Below are positions 6,400 to 10,700 of a stretch of DNA of 10,700 bases, piece by piece. The notes beneath the pieces are model-generated. The model saw only the letters and a list, made by a program, of their open reading frames with translations, ran no database searches and was not told the origin of the DNA. Within the stretch, counting starts at the first letter, position 1, and every line of letters begins with the position of its first letter. Made by a program: the position numbers and the translations under genes. This DNA is from Roseicyclus sp041163945 (GTDB lineage: Bacteria; Pseudomonadota; Alphaproteobacteria; Rhodobacterales; Rhodobacteraceae), in NCBI GenBank assembly GCA_041163945.1, contig JBEAQJ010000038.1, positions 1 through 10,700 on the forward strand. Reading direction: 5' to 3'.

Positions 6400-7245
6400 A
6401 TGCATGCAGAATTCAAAAGCAGCGGCAGCTATGTCGCGACCGAGGATCTGACGATGGCGGTCAACGCCGCGGTGCGGCTTGAACGCCCGCTGCTGGTCAA
6501 GGGTGAGCCCGGCACCGGAAAGACGGAACTGGCCCGGCAGGTGGCCCATGCCCTGGGCGTGCCGATCATCGAATGGCACATCAAATCGACCACCCGCGCA
6601 CAACAGGGGCTTTACGAATACGATGCCGTCAGCCGCCTGCGCGACAGCCAGCTGGGCGATGGCCGGGTGCAGGATGTAAAGAACTACATCCGCAAGGGAA
6701 AACTGTGGCAGGCCTTCGAACATCCGGGCAAATGCGTGTTGCTGATCGACGAAATCGACAAGGCCGACATCGAGTTTCCCAACGACCTTTTGCAGGAATT
6801 GGACCGGATGGAGTTCTTCGTCTACGAAACCGGCGAAACCATCCGCGCGGCCACCCGTCCCATCGTCATCATCACCTCCAACAATGAAAAAGAGCTGCCC
6901 GATGCCTTTTTGCGCCGGTGCTTTTTCCACTACATCCGCTTTCCCGACATCGACACGATGAAGGCCATCGTCGGCGTCCATTTTCCCGATATCAAGCCGC
7001 AGTTGCTGACCACCGCGCTGACCCAGTTCTACGCCATCCGTGACCAGCAGGGGTTGAAGAAAAAGCCCTCGACCTCAGAGGTTCTGGATTGGCTGAAACT
7101 GCTGTTGGCCGAGGATCTGACCCCCGAGGACCTGCGCGCGCAAGGCACAAGTGCGCTGCCCAAGCTGCACGGCGCGCTGTTGAAAAATGAACAAGATGTG
7201 GCGTTGTTCGAACGGCTGGCCTTTCTGGCCCGACGCCCCGGGTAA
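6400..7245 (+). CDS. MoxR-family AAA+ ATPase
   Basis: MoxR ATPases are chaperone-like AAA+ proteins that work with a VWA-domain partner to insert cofactors into, or assemble, enzymes and membrane complexes. The 281-residue length is typical. Motifs are Walker A GEPGTGKT (35-42), Walker B LLIDEID (114-120), sensor 1 IITSNN (157-162) and a following FLRRCFF (170-176) containing the likely arginine finger region. The C-terminal lid is helical. There is no signal peptide or membrane helix, so it acts on the cytosolic side. It resembles CoxD-like ATPases that are paired with CoxE-like VWA proteins, and such a VWA gene lies 304 bases downstream. A 54-residue membrane protein gene sits between the two. 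Carbon monoxide dehydrogenase genes, the classic CoxD/CoxE clients, are not in the window, so a Cox name is not justified. The client is unknown. Confidence 0.93.
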   Translation: MHAEFKSSGSYVATEDLTMAVNAAVRLERPLLVKGEPGTGKTELARQVAHALGVPIIEWHIKSTTRAQQGLYEYDAVSRLRDSQLGDGRVQDVKNYIRKGKLWQAFEHPGKCVLLIDEIDKADIEFPNDLLQELDRMEFFVYETGETIRAATRPIVIITSNNEKELPDAFLRRCFFHYIRFPDIDTMKAIVGVHFPDIKPQLLTTALTQFYAIRDQQGLKKKPSTSEVLDWLKLLLAEDLTPEDLRAQGTSALPKLHGALLKNEQDVALFERLAFLARRPG

Positions 7246-7264
7246 GCCGGGGCGCATCTTGGGA

Positions 7265-7280
7265 TGCCGGCCAACCGGCA
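7265..7280 (+). repeat. Small hairpin after the MoxR gene
   Basis: TGCCGG (7265-7270) and CCGGCA (7275-7280) form a perfect 6-bp stem with a CCAA loop, 20 bases after the MoxR stop. A second small stem, GCATC/GATGC (7254-7258 with 7263-7267), overlaps it, so the two are alternatives. There is no U-run. It may stabilise the 3' end of the moxR message or partly terminate. Confidence 0.35.
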
Positions 7281-7331
7281 GCCCAGCGGCTCGACAGGCC
7301 AGACCACAGCCGTTAAGGCAACGACCAGACG

Positions 7332-7343
7332 GCGCCTAGGCGC
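7332..7343. repeat. Perfect 12-base palindrome upstream of the 54-residue membrane protein
   Basis: GCGCCTAGGCGC is exactly self-complementary and lies 26 bases before the ATG at 7370, in the 124-base gap between the MoxR and small membrane protein genes. It could be an operator for an internal promoter, but no promoter elements were recognised. Confidence 0.35.
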
Positions 7344-7369
7344 AACCATTTCATCAGGTGGGCAAGATC

Positions 7370-7534
7370 ATGCTGAATTTCATCGGCGCGGGGGTGGGCA
7401 TCGCCTTGGGGTTGTGGGTGGCACACCGGCGCGGCGGCAATCGGCTGGATCTGGCACATTATGCCACCATCTTCGGCATCCTTGGCTTCATCTTGGGGGC
7501 CTTTGCGATGCTTGTGATCCCGGCGCCCAGCTGA
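7370..7534 (+). CDS. Small two-helix membrane protein, 54 residues
   Basis: This short frame encodes 54 residues. The first hydrophobic helix is about residues 2-18 (FIGAGVGIALGLWVAH), then a basic loop HRRGGNRLDLAHY (19-31), then a second helix about 32-50 (ATIFGILGFILGAFAMLVI), ending in PAPS. The arrangement predicts a hairpin in the inner membrane with its positive loop in the cytosol. An AGGTGG-like ribosome site lies about 8 bases before the ATG. It sits between the MoxR ATPase and the VWA gene, 15 bases before the latter, in the same direction, so it is probably part of that operon. Similar tiny proteins with an RRGGNRLD loop are, I recall, annotated in related bacteria, sometimes under unreliable enzyme names. 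I assign no function; an anchor or partner for the MoxR/VWA pair is possible. Confidence 0.75.
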   Translation: MLNFIGAGVGIALGLWVAHRRGGNRLDLAHYATIFGILGFILGAFAMLVIPAPS

Positions 7535-7549
7535 CATCCTTGGGGCACC

Positions 7550-8734
7550 ATGTTCCTGCCCTTTTTCCAGACCCTGCGCGCGGCGCGCATCCCGGTGTCC
7601 TTGCGCGAATACCTTGCCTTTCTGGAAGGTGTCGCCGCGGGGCTTGTGACCTATGACGTGACCGGCTTCTACTTTCTGGCGCGTGCCGCGATGGTCAAGG
7701 ATGAACGCCATCTGGATCGCTTCGACCAGTGCTTCGCCCATGCCTTTGGCGGGTTGGAGACCATCACGCCAGATCAGGTGTTGGCCGCCGCCGACATTCC
7801 GTCCGAATGGCTTGAGAAGCTGGCCGAAAAGCACCTGACCCCCGAAGAGCGCGCCGAGATCAAGGCGCTGGGCGGCTTCGACAAGCTGATGGACACGCTG
7901 CGCGCGCGGCTGGAAGAACAGAAAGGCCGCCATCAGGGCGGATCGAAATGGATCGGTACGGCGGGCACATCGCCCTTCGGGGCCTATGGCTACAACCCCG
8001 AAGGCGTGCGCATCGGCCAGAACGAAAGCCGCCACCGCCGCGCGGTCAAGGTCTGGGACAAGCGCGAATTCAAAGACTTCGCGGATGACGTTGAACTTGG
8101 AACCCGCAACATCAAGCTTGCCCTGAAGCGGTTGCGCCAATGGGCGCGCGACGGCGCTGCACAAGAGCTGGACCTGGACGGCACCATTCGCGCCACCGCC
8201 GAACAGGGTTGGCTCGATGTCAAAACCCGACCCGAGCGGCGCAATGCGGTCAAGGTGATCTTGTTTCTCGATGTGGGCGGGTCGATGGATGACCACATCC
8301 GCGTGGTCGAAGAACTGTTTTCCGCTGCCAAGGCCGAATTCAAGCATCTGGAATACTATTATTTCCACAACTGCCTGTATGACAGCGTGTGGCGTGACAA
8401 CCGGCGGCGCTGGACCGAAAAGATCCCGACCCATGAGGTGATGAACACCTATGGGTCCGATTACAAATGCATCTTCGTGGGTGACGCGGCCATGTCACCC
8501 TACGAGATCAGCTTTGCCGGCGGCGCATCGGAACACTGGAACGAGGAACCGGGGCATGTGTGGCTGGCGCGCGCGCGGGCGCACTGGCCCCATCACCTGT
8601 GGATCAATCCCACCCCGGAACGGCTGTGGGGCTATACCCAATCCATCGGAATGATCGGTCAGATCTTCGAAGGACGCATGGTGCCGATGACGCTGTCGGG
8701 TCTGGACCGCGGCATGCGCGCGCTTGGGCGATGA
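7550..8734 (+). CDS. CoxE-like VWA-domain protein (COG3825 type)
   Basis: This 394-residue protein is the likely partner of the MoxR ATPase. VWA proteins of this group bind a divalent metal at a MIDAS site and present clients to the ATPase. The N-terminal half (about 1-230) is helical and charged, and conserved in CoxE-like proteins (FFQTLRAARIPVSLREYL, 5-22). The VWA domain begins near 233, with the MIDAS loop FLDVGGSMDD (239-248), and later VGDAAMSP (310-317), which supplies a further Asp. The first MIDAS serine of the standard DxSxS is a glycine here (D241, G243, S245), as I recall for this subgroup, so it is not damage. No signal peptide or membrane helix is seen, placing it in the cytosol. 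The ATG at 7550 gives the family N-terminus, with only a weak GGGG ribosome site. Its stop overlaps the next start as ATGA (8731-8734). Confidence 0.9.
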   Translation: MFLPFFQTLRAARIPVSLREYLAFLEGVAAGLVTYDVTGFYFLARAAMVKDERHLDRFDQCFAHAFGGLETITPDQVLAAADIPSEWLEKLAEKHLTPEERAEIKALGGFDKLMDTLRARLEEQKGRHQGGSKWIGTAGTSPFGAYGYNPEGVRIGQNESRHRRAVKVWDKREFKDFADDVELGTRNIKLALKRLRQWARDGAAQELDLDGTIRATAEQGWLDVKTRPERRNAVKVILFLDVGGSMDDHIRVVEELFSAAKAEFKHLEYYYFHNCLYDSVWRDNRRRWTEKIPTHEVMNTYGSDYKCIFVGDAAMSPYEISFAGGASEHWNEEPGHVWLARARAHWPHHLWINPTPERLWGYTQSIGMIGQIFEGRMVPMTLSGLDRGMRALGR

Positions 8735-9102
8735 ATAGGGCGCGGAACAGGGTTCTGAATGCCGTGGGCTACCTGTGGCGGCATCACCGCATGGCATTGG
8801 TGGCCTTGGGCTTGGCCTGCGCGCTTGCGGCGTTTTTTGCGATACGCTTGGCCGTTTTCACGCTCTACTGGGCCGATCCCGCGCACCAGGCACCGCGGAT
8901 CGAACCCTGGATGACGCCGGGCTATGTCGCGCGCGCCTGGGATGTCGATGTCGATGTCATCCGGGCCGCGCTGCCGGTCACAGCGCAGGCTAGCACGGGC
9001 GGCCGCCTGACGCTCGACGAAATCGCCGCGACCAGCGGGGTTGCCCTGCCCGCGATCATCGCCGCGCTCGAGGCCGCGATCAGGGACGCGCAGGCGCCAT
9101 GA
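8731..9102 (+). CDS. Uncharacterised 123-residue protein with one membrane helix
   Basis: I do not recognise a named family. The first 20 residues are basic (RNRVLNAVGYLWRHHR), followed by one strongly hydrophobic helix at about 21-46. The remaining 75 or so residues form a soluble domain: WMTPGYVARAWDVDVDVIRAAL (two predicted helices), a TGGRLTLDEIAATSGV segment that looks like a small helix-turn-helix-like unit, and a final helix. The positive N-terminus suggests N-in, with the C-terminal domain in the periplasm. The gene overlaps the VWA gene by ATGA at 8731-8734 and the DedA gene by ATGA at 9099-9102, so its amount is probably tied to both. The soluble domain may bind a partner from the same operon. 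DNA binding is unlikely if the domain is periplasmic. The DVDVDV stretch comes from a GATGTC triplet repeat. Confidence 0.8.
   Translation: MNRARNRVLNAVGYLWRHHRMALVALGLACALAAFFAIRLAVFTLYWADPAHQAPRIEPWMTPGYVARAWDVDVDVIRAALPVTAQASTGGRLTLDEIAATSGVALPAIIAALEAAIRDAQAP
8941..8958 (+). repeat. Three tandem copies of GATGTC inside a coding gene
   Basis: Three perfect copies of the hexamer GATGTC encode DVDVDV in the 123-residue membrane protein. In-frame hexamers can gain or lose units by slippage without breaking the frame. Three copies are few, so functional variation is only a possibility. Confidence 0.7.
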
Positions 9103-9695
9103 CCGAAACCCTGCTGGCGCTCGTGCCGCTCTACGGTCTTGGGTTGATCGGGCTTTCGACCTTCTTGTCGTGCCTGGCTGTGCCGATGCCCGCATCGATT
9201 GTGATGCTGTCGGCGGGCGGGTTTGCCGCCGCGGGCGATCTGGTGCTTTGGCAGGCTGGGGTTGCGGCCCTGGCGGGGGCGGTGGCCGGCGATCAGCTGG
9301 GCTATTTTCTGGGCCGCGCCGGCGCTCGGATGCTATCGCGCCAGCGCGTGGCGCCCCGGCAGGCCCGGCTGCTGGGCAAGGCGGCCGATGCCTTGCACAC
9401 CCATGGCGATTGGGCGGTGTTCTTCAGCCGATGGCTGGTGTCGCCGCTTGGGCCATATGTCAATTTCGCAGGCGGCGCGGCACATCTGGGCTGGGGCCGG
9501 TTCACGGGCGCGGCTGTTGCCGGCGAAATGGTTTGGGTCATCGGTTACGTCGGCCTTGGGGCGGCCTTTGCCGACGATATTCTGGCGCTGGCCGATCTTC
9601 TGGGCAGTGCTTCGGGGCTGTTGGCGGCGCTCGTGGCAGCGCTGGCGCTGGGCCTGTGGCTGCGCACGGCCCTGCGACATCGGGCCCATCCATGA
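9099..9695 (+). CDS. DedA-family (VTT-domain) inner membrane protein
   Basis: DedA proteins are polytopic inner membrane proteins; some members move or scramble phospholipids or undecaprenyl phosphate, and others affect proton-dependent physiology. The 198-residue protein has several hydrophobic segments (about 10-28, 32-46, 50-72, 110-128, 136-157 and 170-188). DedA-like motifs are VPMPASIVMLSAGGFAAAG (28-46), GDQLGYFLGRAG (64-75) and FFSRWLVSPLGPYVNFAGG (108-126) with the conserved Arg111. The membrane-embedded acidic residue that precedes the proline motif in E. coli DedA proteins appears to be replaced here (TFLSCLAVPMPAS), suggesting a subgroup with different chemistry. The start overlaps the previous stop as ATGA, and the stop overlaps a 17-codon mini-ORF start as ATGA. 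Its place between the unknown membrane protein and the M48 protease suggests a shared membrane role. Confidence 0.87.
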   Translation: MTETLLALVPLYGLGLIGLSTFLSCLAVPMPASIVMLSAGGFAAAGDLVLWQAGVAALAGAVAGDQLGYFLGRAGARMLSRQRVAPRQARLLGKAADALHTHGDWAVFFSRWLVSPLGPYVNFAGGAAHLGWGRFTGAAVAGEMVWVIGYVGLGAAFADDILALADLLGSASGLLAALVAALALGLWLRTALRHRAHP

Positions 9696-9745
9696 GACCC
9701 GCGTTGCCAGCGCCCGGCACAGGCCCCATATCACGCCCATGCTGA
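9692..9745 (+). other. 17-codon mini-ORF bridging DedA and the M48 protease
   Basis: An ATG at 9692 overlaps the DedA stop as ATGA. The frame encodes MRPALPAPGTGPISRPC and ends with the TGA at 9743-9745, just inside the protease gene, whose ATG is at 9739. A ribosome finishing DedA could restart here and be delivered to the protease start, which has no good Shine-Dalgarno of its own. The peptide itself is proline-rich and probably has no role. This is a reading of the sequence, not a known element. Confidence 0.4.
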
Positions 9746-10437
9746 AGCTGACCCCGATCCTTTTGGCCATTGGCTATGCGCTGGTGATGTACCAGTTCTC
9801 GGCCTGGCGCACCGCGCGGGAACTCGACGCGCGCTCGACCGAACTGGCCGATCCGGGGCTGCGCGCCTTGCTCGATCGGCTGGCCCATGCGCTTGGGATC
9901 GCGCGCATCCGCGTGAACATCTACGAAGTCGAGCCGGTGAACGGCCTGGCCGCCCCGGACGGGCGTATCTTTCTGACCCGCGGCTTTTACAACAAGTATC
10001 GCGCCGGCGAAGTGACTGGCGAGGAACTGGCCAGCGTCATCGCCCATGAACTGGGCCATGTGGCCTTGGGCCATGCACGGCGGCGGATGATCGATTTCTC
10101 GGGGCAAAACGCGGTGCGGGTGGTGCTGGCCACGGTGTTGGGCCGTTTCGTCCCCGGTGTCGGCGTGTGGATTGCCAATCTTTTGGCGGGGCTTCTGGCC
10201 GCGCGGCTCAGCCGTCAGGACGAATACGAAGCCGATGCCTATGCGGCGGCGTTGATGACCAAGGCGGGGTTGGGAACCGGGCCGCAGAAATCCCTGTTCA
10301 TCAAGCTGGAGGCGTTGACCGGTCTTGGCGGCCGCGGCATGCCGGCCTGGCTGATGAGCCACCCCAAGACCGAAGACCGCGTGCGCGCCATCGAAGCCCT
10401 GGAAGCGCGCTGGGCCACACAGCTGCCGCCCGACTGA
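9739..10437 (+). CDS. M48-family membrane-anchored zinc metalloprotease
   Basis: M48 peptidases (HtpX, LoiP, BepA and relatives) cleave damaged or misassembled membrane and envelope proteins using one zinc ion. The 232-residue product starts with a hydrophobic segment (LTPILLAIGYALVMYQF, 4-20) that should act as an uncleaved anchor or a signal. The zinc site is complete: HELGH at 103-107 and the distal Glu162 in DEYEADAY; the C-terminal SHPKTEDR (207-214) is also conserved in the family. Between them is a hydrophobic stretch (about 127-156) common in M48 proteins, which may contact the membrane. The reading frame is open far upstream within the DedA gene, but ATG 9739 starts just before the membrane helix and gives a normal length. 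No strong ribosome site precedes it, so it may depend on the mini-ORF at 9692-9745. It probably provides quality control for the neighbouring membrane proteins. Confidence 0.9.
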   Translation: MLKLTPILLAIGYALVMYQFSAWRTARELDARSTELADPGLRALLDRLAHALGIARIRVNIYEVEPVNGLAAPDGRIFLTRGFYNKYRAGEVTGEELASVIAHELGHVALGHARRRMIDFSGQNAVRVVLATVLGRFVPGVGVWIANLLAGLLAARLSRQDEYEADAYAAALMTKAGLGTGPQKSLFIKLEALTGLGGRGMPAWLMSHPKTEDRVRAIEALEARWATQLPPD

Positions 10438-10482
10438 TGGCACAGGCCCGATCTGGGCACGGGCGCTGGCGGGGATCTGGCC

Positions 10483-10700
10483 CTAGCCCAGCGCTTTGGC
10501 CAGACGCGGCAATCGCGCCCGCTTGAGCAGCGCGCGCAGCGCCAGCGCGCCGCCTGATAGATCCACGGCCCTGCCGTGAACACGCGCCACCACATCGGCC
10601 ACAGGCGCCCGGTCGTGCAACCACAAGCCATAGAGCAACGCGTCGGGATGGATGGCCGCAACCCCATGCGGGGCCAGTTCGGCACGCGGAAAATCGCGCA
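10483..10700 (-). CDS. PIN-domain-like protein, C-terminal part (5' end outside window)
   Basis: On the minus strand a frame is open from the right edge to a TAG at 10483-10485, giving the last 71 residues of a protein. The visible part starts RDFPRAELAPHGVAAIHPDA and ends ARLPRLAKALG. The pattern (N)LRDFP, a short linker, then hPDAfl, with a C-terminal helix ending in RxGLPxxAxxL, is that of PIN-domain ribonucleases, many of them VapC-type toxins. RDFP usually follows the third acidic catalytic position, which would lie beyond the edge. The catalytic residues and any antitoxin gene are therefore not visible. The gene converges on the M48 gene with a 45-base gap in which I see no clear terminator. 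A PIN fold is the best guess, not certain. Confidence 0.6.
   Translation of the reverse strand, partial: RDFPRAELAPHGVAAIHPDALLYGLWLHDRAPVADVVARVHGRAVDLSGGALALRALLKRARLPRLAKALG

Noticed and set aside
6108..6416. Extended N-terminus of DksA from 6416
   Set aside because: It would run across the divergent gap and overlap the MoxR start; the strong ribosome site at 6112-6119 supports the start at 6107.
7313..8434. 373-codon open frame on the minus strand opposite the VWA gene
   Set aside because: Complement shadow of a well-identified gene; no domain motif or ribosome site, and it crosses the small membrane protein gene.
9538..10443. 301-codon open frame on the minus strand opposite the DedA and M48 genes
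   Set aside because: Covers two recognised genes, is rich in Gly, Gln, His and Arg, and shows no domain.
10438..10482. Terminator between the M48 and PIN-like genes
   Set aside because: The 45-base gap has GC-rich short repeats but no stable stem with a T-run that I could support.
1..10700. Mobile element, CRISPR array, tRNA or rRNA gene
   Set aside because: No transposase or integrase motif, no terminal repeats, no regularly spaced repeats and no recognisable tRNA or rRNA sequence were seen.

Overview
The window is GC-rich and densely packed, with short intergenic gaps, stop/start overlaps and protein families typical of alphaproteobacteria. A DksA with a degenerate zinc finger, a CoxE-like protein beside a MoxR ATPase, and the general protein style fit the Rhodobacterales (Rhodobacteraceae/Paracoccaceae). 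That placement is inference from gene content and sequence feel, not from a marker gene. It reads as chromosome: no insertion sequence, integrase, tRNA, rRNA or CRISPR array was seen.

Layout, left to right. (1) Positions 1-312 hold the 3' part of a D-aminoacyl-tRNA deacylase gene (dtd). (2) Positions 429-4395 hold a four-gene + strand operon: a circularly permuted ATP-grasp ligase, an alpha-E protein, a transglutaminase-like cysteine protease/amidase, and an Anbu-type proteasome-like peptidase with a Thr directly after the start Met. This is the most interesting part of the window. All four parts of a predicted peptide-ligation/peptide-cleavage system are present and look intact; the set has been noticed by comparative genomics, but to my knowledge its substrate is unknown. 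(3) Positions 4437-6107 hold two minus-strand genes: dksA, transcribed first, then a class A FAD monooxygenase that converges on the Anbu gene across a small hairpin. (4) Positions 6108-6399 form a divergent intergenic region with a candidate promoter for the next operon and two unexplained hairpins. (5) Positions 6400-10437 hold a + strand run: MoxR-type AAA+ ATPase, a 54-residue two-helix membrane protein, a CoxE-like VWA protein, a 123-residue single-helix membrane protein, a DedA-family membrane protein, and an M48 metalloprotease. The VWA, 123-residue and DedA genes are joined by two ATGA overlaps. DedA is joined to the protease by a 17-codon mini-ORF that also starts in an ATGA overlap. 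(6) A minus-strand gene whose C-terminal part resembles a PIN-domain protein runs off the right edge.

Two gene sets are likely to work as units. In the first, the ATP-grasp and alpha-E proteins would make an amide-linked product or tag, while the transglutaminase-like and Anbu proteins would cleave or process peptides. In the second, the MoxR ATPase and VWA protein form the usual remodelling pair. The membrane proteins and the membrane-anchored M48 protease encoded next to them suggest a job at the inner membrane, such as assembly or quality control. Both readings are inference from family knowledge and gene order.
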